NCBI RefSeq assembly: GCF_945952095.1
Contig: NZ_CAMFHL010000052.1
Location: 1 to 38,202 of the forward strand
DNA from: an uncultured Arsenicibacter sp.
Lineage (GTDB): Bacteria > Bacteroidota > Bacteroidia > Cytophagales > Spirosomataceae
Reading direction: 5' to 3'
Length of the DNA stretch: 38,202 nucleotides
Made by a program: the position numbers and the translations under genes. Shown piece by piece: positions 16,276 to 24,538 of this stretch. The notes below the pieces were generated by a model. It ran no database searches. It was not told where the DNA came from and saw only the letters and a list, made by a program, of their open reading frames with translations. Within the stretch, counting starts at the first letter, position 1; each line of letters opens with the position of its first letter.

Positions 16276-17209
16276 TCTGTCCGGACTGATTCATCAGAAA
16301 GTCCTGCGGCTGATGGGTAACCGGTTCGAAATCAGTGTGGTGGCTGCCGATAGTCAGTGGGCTGAGAAACAAATTGATGCGTCCATCGGTGAGATCAGAC
16401 GCATTGAGGCACTGCTGACAACCTTCCGTGAAGATAGTCAGACGGCACTGATTAACCGGCAGGCAGGGATTGCACCCGTACGGGTAGACCGGGAAGTGTT
16501 CGGGCTGATCCAGCGGTCGCTCCGGCTGTCAGCGCTGACGCAGGGTGCTTTTGACATCACCTATGGCTCCATCGACAAACGCCTCTGGAACTTCGATACG
16601 CAGCTGACGGAATTGCCTGATCCGGCAACTGCCCGCAAGCTCGTCCGGCTGATTAATTACCGCAACGTGATCCTGAACGAAGCGGAGCAATCGGTTCTTC
16701 TGCGGGAACCCGGTATGCGCATCGGCTTCGGGGGGATCGGGAAAGGGTATGCCGCCGAAATGGCCCGGCAACTGCTGCGATCAGCGGGCGTGGCCAGCGG
16801 CGTGGTCAACGCCGCCGGTGACCTGACGACCTGGGGCATGCAGCCCGACGGCAAACCCTGGACCATCGGAATTGCCAATCCGAATGCCCGCAACGAAGCG
16901 TTCTCGTACATGAACATCAGCGATCTCGCGGTAGCCACGTCGGGAAACTATGAGAAATATGCCCTCATCAACGGAAAGCGCTATTCGCATACCATTGATC
17001 CGAAAACCGGTTTGCCCGTGACGGGCATCAAAAGCGTAACCATTATTTGTCCGAATGCCGAAATTGCGGATGCGATGGCAACACCGGTGATGGTGATGGG
17101 CGTTCGGGCGGGCCTGAACCTGATTAACCAGATTCGCGGGCTGGCCTGTGTGATTGTCGATGATCAGGATCGGGTCTATACATCGGCCAACATAACTATT
17201 GATTCGTAA
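16250..17209 (+). CDS. apbE: FAD:protein FMN transferase (ApbE family)
   Basis: The enzyme attaches FMN from FAD to a Ser or Thr of a target protein. The 319 residues include the ApbE signatures: FDITYGSIDKRLW (101-113), GGIGKGYAAE (161-170), NAAGDLTTWG (187-196), ATSGNYEKY (229-237), SHTIDPKTGLP (246-256) and the Mg-site stretch ADAMATPVMVMG (273-284). There is no signal peptide or lipobox from the ATG at 16250, unlike many exported ApbE proteins, so it may work in the cytoplasm. A later Met (residue 22) would also leave no signal. The start overlaps the thioredoxin gene by 26 bases, and DUF4266 follows after 11. The flavinylated target is not obvious in the operon. Confidence 0.93.
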   Translation: MELPTLQTDLSGLIHQKVLRLMGNRFEISVVAADSQWAEKQIDASIGEIRRIEALLTTFREDSQTALINRQAGIAPVRVDREVFGLIQRSLRLSALTQGAFDITYGSIDKRLWNFDTQLTELPDPATARKLVRLINYRNVILNEAEQSVLLREPGMRIGFGGIGKGYAAEMARQLLRSAGVASGVVNAAGDLTTWGMQPDGKPWTIGIANPNARNEAFSYMNISDLAVATSGNYEKYALINGKRYSHTIDPKTGLPVTGIKSVTIICPNAEIADAMATPVMVMGVRAGLNLINQIRGLACVIVDDQDRVYTSANITIDS

Positions 17210-17220
17210 CGAACTCCCCT

Positions 17221-17445
17221 ATGAATTATTCAAAAAAAGCAGCGGCCTTTGCCGGTCTGGGATTATTGTTTAGTCTGGCGTCGTGCGTGCCGGTTAAAGA
17301 ATACCAGAAAAACCGCATCAACGACTCAGAAATGGAACTGGCCGGCCGCAAGTCGGAAAAGTTCGAAACAAACTTCTACCTGTACCGCGAGGGCGCGGCA
17401 GGGGCCAATGGTGGCAAGAGTGGCGGAGGTTGTGGTTGTAACTAA
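17221..17445 (+). CDS. DUF4266 small lipoprotein with Gly/Cys tail
   Basis: This 74-residue protein begins with a lipoprotein signal ending SLASC (C22). A short charged middle (VKEYQKNRINDSEMELAGRK) follows, then the family tail FYLYREGAAGANGGKSGG and a C-terminal GGGCGCN with C71 and C73. After lipidation only about 52 residues remain, which is very small for an enzyme. DUF4266 genes are known beside DUF3570 and often ApbE and thioredoxin genes; the function is not established. The glycine-rich cysteine end looks like a metal- or cofactor-binding tail or a substrate for modification by the neighbours. That reading is inference. Confidence 0.9.
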   Translation: MNYSKKAAAFAGLGLLFSLASCVPVKEYQKNRINDSEMELAGRKSEKFETNFYLYREGAAGANGGKSGGGCGCN

Positions 17446-17457
17446 GCAAAGCAGCAG

Positions 17458-18669
17458 ATGAAAAAACTTACCGTAACCGTTGGCTTATTGCTTAGCCTGT
17501 TTACTGCCCGCGGGCAGGGACAGCAGCAGGCACAGAATACGTCCTATACATCCAGAAAACTGAAACTGGAAGAAATTAACCTTGTCTCAAGCTATTATGA
17601 GCAGGATGGCAACCGCTCAGCCGTAACGGGCGGGATTGGTACCGAAAAACTGACTGATTATGCCAACTCGCTCGAAGTCAGGCTGTCGTTCCGGGATAAG
17701 CGCAACCGCCTGCATACCATCAATGCCGACGGAACAATTGATTATTACACGTCTGCTTCGTCGGATAATATTGACCCTCGGACTATTTCGTCGGCCTCCA
17801 TGTCGGATATTCACCGGTATGGGACGCTGTCGTGGAGTGTGAAGGATGAAGTGACTAACAGTACAGCCGGTGTCAGCGGCTACTTCTCAAAGGAGTATGA
17901 TTACGTTTCCCGCGGTATTACATTCAGCATGGCACAAGGCTCGCGGGATAATAACCGGGAAGTGAGCCTGAAAGCCGGTGCTTTTTTTGATACCTGGTCA
18001 GCTATTTTACCGGCCGAGCTCCGGTCGGTAACCTATGGCTCGGGATCCAGAAATGACTTTGCACCAATTGCCTACAAACCGAGAAATTCTTACAATGCGT
18101 CACTTTCGGTATCGCAGGTGATCAATAAGCGGTTGCAGATGCTGGTTACCGTTGAACCGTCGTTTCAGGAAGGCTTACTGAGTACGCCATATCACCGGGT
18201 CTATTTTACGGATGGTTCGGAGCGGGTGGAAAAGCTGCCCGGTAACCGGATGAAGCTGCCGATCGGGATGCGGGCCAGTTACTTTCTCGGTGATAAAACG
18301 ATCCTGCGCTTTTTCTACCGCTATTATGTAGACAGCTGGGGAATGACGGCTCACACCGCCAGTCTTGAGGTGCCGATTAAGTTTACTTCGTTTATTTCAC
18401 TCAGTCCGTTCTACCGGTTTAATACCCAGACGGCGGTCCGGTATTTTGCGCCCTATGCCAAACACCTGGCCACGAGCCAGTACTACACCAGCGACTATGA
18501 CGTTTCCGGGTTCGACAGTCATTTTGTCGGTACCGGCCTGCGGCTGGCTCCTCCGGGCGGTGTGCTGGGGATCAAACACCTGAACGCCATCGAACTTCGC
18601 TACGGTCACTACTACCGCACCACGACCATGGTGTCGAATATCGTGACGTTGCTTATGAAGATAAAATGA
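17458..18669 (+). CDS. DUF3570 outer-membrane beta-barrel protein
   Basis: The 403-residue protein starts with a Sec signal (MKKLTVTVGLLLSLFTARG) and is otherwise rich in alternating polar and aromatic strands, as in outer-membrane barrels (for example TILRFFYRYYVDSW, SLSPFYRFNTQTAVRYFAPY and HLNAIELRYGHYYR). The DDEVSV-type opening KLKLEEINLVSSYYEQDGNRSAVTGG matches the DUF3570 family. It is the last gene of the Rieske-thioredoxin-ApbE-DUF4266 unit and begins 12 bases after DUF4266. It may hold or export the small lipoprotein at the outer membrane. No tested role is known to me. The gene ends directly at a palindromic repeat. Confidence 0.88.
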   Translation: MKKLTVTVGLLLSLFTARGQGQQQAQNTSYTSRKLKLEEINLVSSYYEQDGNRSAVTGGIGTEKLTDYANSLEVRLSFRDKRNRLHTINADGTIDYYTSASSDNIDPRTISSASMSDIHRYGTLSWSVKDEVTNSTAGVSGYFSKEYDYVSRGITFSMAQGSRDNNREVSLKAGAFFDTWSAILPAELRSVTYGSGSRNDFAPIAYKPRNSYNASLSVSQVINKRLQMLVTVEPSFQEGLLSTPYHRVYFTDGSERVEKLPGNRMKLPIGMRASYFLGDKTILRFFYRYYVDSWGMTAHTASLEVPIKFTSFISLSPFYRFNTQTAVRYFAPYAKHLATSQYYTSDYDVSGFDSHFVGTGLRLAPPGGVLGIKHLNAIELRYGHYYRTTTMVSNIVTLLMKIK

Positions 18670-18814
18670 GTGAAAGAGCGAGAGAGTGAAAGAGCGATCC
18701 GCCGAAGCGGCGAAAGGTGGCTGGCCCAAGATACGTATTCCGGGTTAGCCACCTTTCGCTGCGTCAGTGTATCACTCTTTCGCTCTTTAGCCGCTAAAGC
18801 GGCCGCTCTTTCAC
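18670..18814. repeat. 145-base imperfect palindromic repeat between convergent genes
   Basis: The gap after DUF3570 is bounded by GTGAAAGAGCG (18670-18680) and its exact complement (18804-18814). GTGAAAGAGCG occurs again at 18686-18696, and a related inverted copy is at 18772-18788. The centre is a 13-base perfect stem (18710-18722 with 18747-18759) around a 24-base loop. A small CCGCTAAAGCGG hairpin lies in the right arm. The repeat runs into the last codon of the convergent esterase gene (stop at 18811-18813). It could work as a two-way terminator and looks like a member of a genomic repeat family. Confidence 0.75.
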
Positions 18815-21800
18815 TCTTTAATCACTCTGACCGTCTGGAGGGGTTGGATCTCGTCGGAGATGCGCAGAAGGTACAGACCGGCCGGAACCTGGTTCAGGTC
18901 TACTTCCAGCTGGTTATTGCGGATGGCGGGTTCAGCGATGCTGACCGGAACGCCGCTTGCCGAGAACAGAACCACGCGTAAGGCTTTAGCTGTCGCCGTA
19001 ACCGGCAGGGATACCGTTGCGAAGCGGTTAACCGGATTGGGCCACACGCGCCAGCTGGCTTCGGGCGACGTAGTAGCGGCTTCGCTGACAACCGCCTGAC
19101 GACCGGCCGGAGCCCAGACACCGAAGCTTCCATTGCCCAGCGTAACATCTGTACTGGTGCCTGAACCGGTATCACCGGCCAGACGTGCCGACAGCCGGTA
19201 GCGCCCTGGCTCAACACCGCCCACACCCATTGCTAACGGGTTATAGGTCCGGAAGTTTGTATACCCGGCATACTGATTGCCGGCCGTAGCGGTTGCCCAG
19301 TTCGTTTCACCGAAATAACCGTCCAGCCGTTCCAGCTTCACCTCAACAGCTGCCGTTGCATTTACCAGCAACTGGAAGCCGTGGGTCGGCATGTCGTATT
19401 TGTAGCCAATGGCTGCCAGCCGGCCGTTTGCCGGTGCCGGCTGAGGTGTTGTTATGACATCCTGTTTCGCCGAATTGACACTGCCCGTCCCGACGCCGAA
19501 TAAGCCGTTCTGCAGATCAACCTCAACCGATTGTCCATTGCTGTTATCGCCGGTTTTGCGGACCGACAGGCGGTAGCGGCCAGCTTCGACACCGGCCACG
19601 CCCATGGCGAGGGGGGCATAATAGCGGGTAACAGAATAGCCCCCAAACTCGCTGTTGGGCGTGGCCGCTGCCCAGTTCGTTTCGTTAAAGGTTCCGCCGT
19701 CGATCCGTTCGAGACGCATTTCTACGGATCCGGTCACATCGGCCAGCAAATGAAAGCCGTGGGTTGGCATGTCGTACTTGTAGCCAATGGCGCGGATAAC
19801 CACGTCAGTAGCCGGATTGACCGGTAGCGGTTTATCCCAGGTTGTCGGAATGGTCGGCTGGCCGGTATCCATAACCGAAATCGTATGAATGCCGTTTTCA
19901 AGCGTCACCTCTGTGGCTACTAACGTGCTGGCATCGTTGGGTTTGCGAACCGACAGGCGGTAGCGGCCAGCTTCAACGCCGCCTACGCCCATGCCTTGCG
20001 GCGCGTAGTAACGAAAATTGTTGAAACTGAAAAATTCCTGACTCTGTGTAGCGTTGCCCCAGCTGGTTTCTCCAAAGGAAGCATCCAGCCGTTCCAGCTT
20101 CATTTCAACAGCTCCGTTGGCCTGAGCCAGTAGCTGAAAGCCGTGTGTCGGGGCATCGTATTTGTAGCCAATTCGCTGTACATACACGGTAACCGGTGGT
20201 GTGCCTGGCTGAGTAGTCGGGTCTGAGGTGGTGGTTGACGCAGGAGGGGTCGTGGTCGTTGCACTTGGCGGAGTCGTTGTTGTTGTGGCCGGCGACGTAG
20301 TGATGATACCGTCACTGTCAGCCTGAAATATGGTATTCCGGCCATCAACCAGTGTTACCTCGACCCACTGACCGGCACCGCTGTTGCCAGCCTTGCGGGC
20401 GGATAACCGGTATCTGCCCGGCTCAACGCCACCGACACCTACCGAAGCAGGGGAGTAATAGCGGCCGAAATTAAAGCTGCCGTATTCCGAATTAACCGGT
20501 GCGGTTGCCCAGTTTGTTTCGCCGAAATAACCGCCGTCGATCCGTTCCATCCGGACGTCAGTGGCACTGGTTGCGTTGATCAGCAGCGAAAAGCCGTGAC
20601 TTGGTGCATCATAGCGGTAACCGATCCGGATGATAGCGGGATCCGGCTGACCGCCAATTACATTCGGTAATACCGGCTGTTCATTGCTGCCCGACGGAGC
20701 ACCACCCTGTGTAATCCGGAATGCCTCGCTGGCGGTACCGGCAATGGCCGGTTGCGTTGCCACAACCCGGACCCGGTAGGTACCTGTGGGCAGATTGCCC
20801 GGTAACGGAAGCGGTAACGGATTCTGCGTGCCTGTACCGGATTCGGCTATTACGGTTCCAGTGGCAGACAGGAGTTGTGCCTTAAACTGGTTTGTGCTTT
20901 CGAACGGACCACGTTGTACGTAAGGTACCCAGATCTGTTCGCCGGAAGCGCGGTTATACGGAGTTATGTGGCCGGTGGTAATCAAGGGCGTATCGCCGCT
21001 GACACTGAACGGAGTAGACCGGTTGAAAAAGTCATCGTTCAGGCTTTGGTTCCACATCTCAGTCAGCCGGAGCAGACCGGTACCGCCAAAGTGAACATTG
21101 TCCGGCCGGTTTTCACTACCGGTCAGGATGTCGGTATAAGGGCCTTCAAAGGCATTGGGAACGATGTTGATCAGCCGGTTCTGAGCCGAAATAACGCTCT
21201 CATCCGTCTGTCCGTAGGTGTAGGTTGCCCGCGAAATAACCCAGGCCAGGTTGCCGAAGTTAAGCTGTTCCCGGCTTTTATTGATGACGTACTGAAGATT
21301 GCTGATATACTGGTCGCCGCCGCGCCCGACATCACCTTCGCCCTGGTGCCACAGGATGCCGCGCAGACCGGTCCGGGAGGCATAGTGCAGAATGGCCACG
21401 CCTAAACGCCGGTAAGGCATTCCCGACGCGTCGCCGGTACCCTCGGCCGTACGCCGCCATTGCTCACTGGTGGTGGCGGCCTGTGCCGCGCCCAGCATCA
21501 GTACCGGCACATTCAGCCGCTGAACGAGGCGCTGACCCAGCATTCCCCAGACATGCAGCGGGTTCGACGGACCAATATTAGCCCCCGTCACGGCCTGACT
21601 GAATGCAACAGGCAGCAACTGTTCATGCAGGTCGTTGTCCCGGAAATCGACGCAGGATATGCGGTCGTCGGTAGCGCCTTCCGTTGCCTGAACGCCTACT
21701 GCATTTGACTGGCCCGCCACGATAAATACTTCGCCGATGCCGACGCGGTCAACGGTACTTTCGCCGAGCAGCGTACCGTTATTCCAGACCCGGACATTGA

Positions 21801-22086
21801 GCTGGTACCAACCGGCCTGACCGGTTAGTGATCCCTTAAAGGCCTTGCCGGATGAGAGGAGGGGAATGTTGGCCCAGTCGGTCGTCTGACCGCCGTTAAT
21901 GGCTACGAGCCGTGCTTCAGCGCGGGTGGCATTGCCGGGAGCAGTTCCGGCTACCATCACATTAGCCTGATTACTCTTATTACGCTGATAAACAATACGC
22001 GATTGAGGAGAGGCAATCTGCACTTGTGCTTTCAGTGTATGCACACTAAAGGCAAAGAGGAAAAACAATAAACAAAAATTTCTCAT
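18811..22086 (-). CDS. Sialate O-acetylesterase-like SGNH hydrolase with four repeats and T9SS tail
   Basis: The 1091-residue secreted protein has a signal peptide (1-20). An SGNH/DUF303 esterase domain has its nucleophile in VAGQSNAVG (S127), the block WHQGEGD near 245-250, and the catalytic D-x-x-H in RPDNVHF near 330. Then come four copies of an about 100-residue repeat with core GYKYD-P-HGF-LL and E-RID/LD-FGETNW (starting near 487, 640, 768 and 893), each ending VGGVEPGRYRLSARK. A Thr/Pro-rich linker lies between copies 1 and 2. The last 75 residues are a type IX sorting domain (WPNPVNRFATVSL to LLRISDE). It probably removes acetyl groups from sialic acids or plant glycans at the cell surface. 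Confidence 0.92.
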   Translation of the reverse strand: MRNFCLLFFLFAFSVHTLKAQVQIASPQSRIVYQRNKSNQANVMVAGTAPGNATRAEARLVAINGGQTTDWANIPLLSSGKAFKGSLTGQAGWYQLNVRVWNNGTLLGESTVDRVGIGEVFIVAGQSNAVGVQATEGATDDRISCVDFRDNDLHEQLLPVAFSQAVTGANIGPSNPLHVWGMLGQRLVQRLNVPVLMLGAAQAATTSEQWRRTAEGTGDASGMPYRRLGVAILHYASRTGLRGILWHQGEGDVGRGGDQYISNLQYVINKSREQLNFGNLAWVISRATYTYGQTDESVISAQNRLINIVPNAFEGPYTDILTGSENRPDNVHFGGTGLLRLTEMWNQSLNDDFFNRSTPFSVSGDTPLITTGHITPYNRASGEQIWVPYVQRGPFESTNQFKAQLLSATGTVIAESGTGTQNPLPLPLPGNLPTGTYRVRVVATQPAIAGTASEAFRITQGGAPSGSNEQPVLPNVIGGQPDPAIIRIGYRYDAPSHGFSLLINATSATDVRMERIDGGYFGETNWATAPVNSEYGSFNFGRYYSPASVGVGGVEPGRYRLSARKAGNSGAGQWVEVTLVDGRNTIFQADSDGIITTSPATTTTTPPSATTTTPPASTTTSDPTTQPGTPPVTVYVQRIGYKYDAPTHGFQLLAQANGAVEMKLERLDASFGETSWGNATQSQEFFSFNNFRYYAPQGMGVGGVEAGRYRLSVRKPNDASTLVATEVTLENGIHTISVMDTGQPTIPTTWDKPLPVNPATDVVIRAIGYKYDMPTHGFHLLADVTGSVEMRLERIDGGTFNETNWAAATPNSEFGGYSVTRYYAPLAMGVAGVEAGRYRLSVRKTGDNSNGQSVEVDLQNGLFGVGTGSVNSAKQDVITTPQPAPANGRLAAIGYKYDMPTHGFQLLVNATAAVEVKLERLDGYFGETNWATATAGNQYAGYTNFRTYNPLAMGVGGVEPGRYRLSARLAGDTGSGTSTDVTLGNGSFGVWAPAGRQAVVSEAATTSPEASWRVWPNPVNRFATVSLPVTATAKALRVVLFSASGVPVSIAEPAIRNNQLEVDLNQVPAGLYLLRISDEIQPLQTVRVIKE

Positions 22087-22601
22087 TAGGTTAGTCGTGC
22101 GATAACCCGAAGGATACGGCCCGGAAAAAGAGGAACGGATCTGGCTGAGCGATCAGCAGATGTATTAGCGGTAATCAGAAAAGAGGGCACTTAATACCGT
22201 CTGAAGGTCGAGGCTTACCTGCCGGCCGGTCAACGAAGTACAGAAAGAAATGGTAAACAGGATTGTTTAACTGATAGAGATTATTCGTAGCTGAAACCTG
22301 TTTTCACAACCCAACCCCACGTCCGACACACATTCATACTACACGGTTCATTTTGCGTTAAAATTGTCTTTTGTAGGACTTTTGCCTGAAGTCCGGATGT
22401 TACGGTTCTGTTTATTATTGTTGACAAAGTTAACCGGATAATTTTATTGTAGAATAATATTTGGATTAAATTTCCAATAAAGAATAAAATATAGTATTTA
22501 GTTTGGAAAGTTACTATTTGTTTTGTACTCTATAAGGCCGAAAGATTAACCTTTATTGTTATAAAAACGGGTAGCTACCTGAAATGAAATTGCACTGAAA
22601 A
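22087..22601. other. AT-rich intergenic region upstream of the esterase gene
   Basis: These 515 bases lie downstream of folA and upstream of the sialate esterase gene, both on the minus strand. I found no gene on either strand. A TAACTTTG at 22425-22432 (minus strand) fits the Bacteroidota -7 box but has no clear -33 partner, and would give a leader over 330 bases long. The segment 22430-22570 is notably AT-rich compared with the rest of the window, which fits a promoter area or an older insertion. Confidence 0.4.
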
Positions 22602-23093
22602 CTATTTTCGGGTAAGAACAACGAAATCAAAAGAGGCTTCGTGGCGATCATCGGCGGGGTGATGTATACGGCTTACCTCATTCCATTCACTCCGGTTAAT
22701 GGCAGGTGCATGCGCATCGCCTTCGTAGTGCTTGTGTACTTCGGTAATATAGAGTGTATTAGCGTGAGGGAGTGCCTGCCGGTAAATTTCGGCTCCGCCG
22801 ATAATAAAGATCTGCTCCCCATTAACGGCCTGTGCTGCGTTGATGCCGTCTTCAAGGCTGTTTACCACAGTAACACCCTCCGGCCGGAAATCCGGATTGC
22901 GGGTAATGACGATGTTCGTGCGTTTGGGGAGTGGCTTGCCGAGGGATTCAAATGATTTCCGGCCCATGATAATCGGATGGCCGCTGGTCGTTTCCTTAAA
23001 ATATTTAAAATCGTCGGGTAAATGCCAGGGCAGGTTATTGTTGCGTCCGATGGTGCCGTTTTCGGCTTCGGCCCAGATCATGGAAATTTTCAT
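22602..23093 (-). CDS. folA: Dihydrofolate reductase
   Basis: The enzyme reduces dihydrofolate to tetrahydrofolate with NADPH. From the chosen ATG at 23093 the protein is 163 residues and begins MKISMIWAEAENGTIGRNN, a normal FolA opening. Longer starts at 23114 or 23126 would place the N-terminus inside or beside the palindromic repeat and add residues absent from relatives. Key parts are LPWHLPDDFKYFK with catalytic D28, IIMGRKSFES (41-50), the NADPH-binding RTNIVITRN (58-66) and IIGGAEIYRQAL (97-108). The upstream fmt gene also uses a folate cofactor, and both point the same way, so they may be co-expressed despite the repeat between them. Confidence 0.94.
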   Translation of the reverse strand: MKISMIWAEAENGTIGRNNNLPWHLPDDFKYFKETTSGHPIIMGRKSFESLGKPLPKRTNIVITRNPDFRPEGVTVVNSLEDGINAAQAVNGEQIFIIGGAEIYRQALPHANTLYITEVHKHYEGDAHAPAINRSEWNEVSRIHHPADDRHEASFDFVVLTRK

Positions 23094-23114
23094 CTGTAAT
23101 TGTATTTGATACAT

Positions 23115-23275
23115 GTAGAGACGCAATATTTTGCGTCTCGTGGCTGCGTCTTAGTCAACAGTTTCGGTAAGGCCGGTCGTTTTGAGACGCAACATCTTGC
23201 GTCTCGTGGCTGCGTCTTAGTCAACAGTTTCGGTAAGGCCGGTCGTTTTTGAGACGCAAAATATTGCGTCTCTAC
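23115..23275. repeat. MITE-like element with perfect 25-base terminal inverted repeats
   Basis: The element starts at 23115 with a 25-base end that is the exact reverse complement of its last 25 bases (23251-23275). Each end is itself a hairpin with core GAGACGCAA/TTGCGTCTC. A third hairpin of the same core lies in the middle (23184-23205). The two spacers (23140-23183 and 23206-23250) are the same sequence, one with an extra T, so the inside is a tandem duplication of 66-67 bases. No open frame is present, and I see no target-site duplication in the flanks. It sits between fmt and folA. Confidence 0.85.
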
Positions 23276-23292
23276 GGGGCAAAAATACCTTT

Positions 23293-24228
23293 TTAGATTT
23301 TATTTCCCCGCAAAAACTCTTCGGCGGTCATCCGGCGTTTGCCTTCGGCCTGAAGCAGGTCAATGGATAGCCATTGGTCGGCGGCGCGGACGAGGATTTT
23401 CTTTTTATGATCTGAATACGCCTGACCCGGCTCAGCATCGAACGGCGACTCATTGGCGACCGACACGGCAAATACTTTATAAAACTTATCGTTGATCATT
23501 GTCCAGGCGGCGGGGAAGGGGGCCAGGCCACGGACAAAATCCCGGATTCGGGCGGCAGGCTGTTCCCAGCTGATCTGTGTCGTTTCGCGGAACAGTTTCG
23601 GGGCCGGTTTCAGGTCACCGGATACCGGTTGCGGCGTGCGCGGGTACGCGCCTGCTTCAATCGCACGGACCGTTTTTACTACCAGATCAGCACCCAGTGC
23701 CATCAGGCGGTCATGCAGGGAACCAGCCGTATCGTCGGGGTGGATGGGTTCGGTAGCCTGAAAAATCATCTGACCCGTATCAATCTCCTTTTCGATAAAA
23801 AAGGTCGTTACACCCGTTTCGGTTTCACCGTTGATTACGGCCCAGTTGATCGGAGCAGCACCGCGGTACTGGGGCAGGAGTGAGCCGTGGAGGTTAAATG
23901 TACCGATGGTTGGCATAGCCCAGACGACCTCCGGCAGCATCCGGAAAGCCACCACTACCTGTAGATCGGCCTTGTATGAACGGAGTTGCTCCAGAAAGTC
24001 CGGATCGCGTAATTTTTCAGGTTGCAGAACCGGTATACCGGCGGCTTCGGCGGCTTTTTTAACCGGTGAACTAATCACCTGCAGCCCCCGTCCTGAAGGT
24101 CGGTCAGGTGCTGTCACGACAGCCACAACCTGACAGCCGGCGTCAATCAGTTTTTGCAGGCTCGCTACCGCAAAGTCGGGCGTACCCATAAAAATTATTC
24201 GCAACGGAGGAATCATTTTTTGCGTCAT
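23293..24228 (-). CDS. fmt: Methionyl-tRNA formyltransferase
   Basis: The enzyme puts a formyl group from 10-formyl-tetrahydrofolate onto initiator Met-tRNA. The 311-residue protein has the N-terminal opening LRIIFMGTPDFAVASL and the catalytic N112 and H114 in FNLHGSLLPQYRGAAPINWA (111-130), with D150 in EKEIDTGQM. The C-terminal OB-like domain contains IRDFVRGLAPFPAAW. Length is normal for the family. Met5 (24216) is a possible alternative start. It lies upstream of folA on the same strand with a 199-base gap that contains the palindromic element. Confidence 0.95.
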   Translation of the reverse strand: MTQKMIPPLRIIFMGTPDFAVASLQKLIDAGCQVVAVVTAPDRPSGRGLQVISSPVKKAAEAAGIPVLQPEKLRDPDFLEQLRSYKADLQVVVAFRMLPEVVWAMPTIGTFNLHGSLLPQYRGAAPINWAVINGETETGVTTFFIEKEIDTGQMIFQATEPIHPDDTAGSLHDRLMALGADLVVKTVRAIEAGAYPRTPQPVSGDLKPAPKLFRETTQISWEQPAARIRDFVRGLAPFPAAWTMINDKFYKVFAVSVANESPFDAEPGQAYSDHKKKILVRAADQWLSIDLLQAEGKRRMTAEEFLRGNKI

Positions 24229-24538
24229 TGTTTTTAAGAACAGGGGCCCGATACTTGAAATGGCCCCGAAGTATTATTATTTTTGTCATCCCAATGGCGA
24301 CCGGTTGGTTGGCAGGGAAACAAAACTGAATCGACATATGCTATCAAAACGTTTCGGTATGGCCGGTGTGTTCTGACGTAGCTGCAAAGAAAAGAAATTG
24401 CTTGCAGAACGGTCAGTGTACCGTTCTTTTTGTTTTTATAATACGGGGCATGACGGGTAAAGCGATGGGATTCGCATCGGTTACGCGTCATGCCTCTCGT
24501 GACTGAAACCAGTGTGAACCGAGTAGATTAAGTAAGTT
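24229..24538. other. Divergent intergenic region between fmt and greA
   Basis: The 310-base gap should hold promoters for fmt (minus) and greA (plus). I found no clear TAnnTTTG boxes. The strongest structure is a terminator-like hairpin on the plus strand at 24406-24427 followed by a T-rich run. A short upstream transcript or leader could end there before greA. No protein gene is supported. Confidence 0.45.
24406..24436 (+). terminator. Terminator-like hairpin in the greA leader
   Basis: AGAACGGT (24406-24413) pairs perfectly with ACCGTTCT (24420-24427) around a 6-base loop and is followed by TTTTGTTTTT-like sequence on the plus strand. No plus-strand gene lies upstream within 6 kb, so it cannot simply end a neighbouring operon. 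It may be an attenuator or the 3' end of a small leader RNA before greA (ATG at 24539). Confidence 0.55.

Noticed and set aside
23094..23126. Upstream folA starts (23114, 23126)
   Set aside because: They add residues not found in dihydrofolate reductases and reach into the palindromic element.
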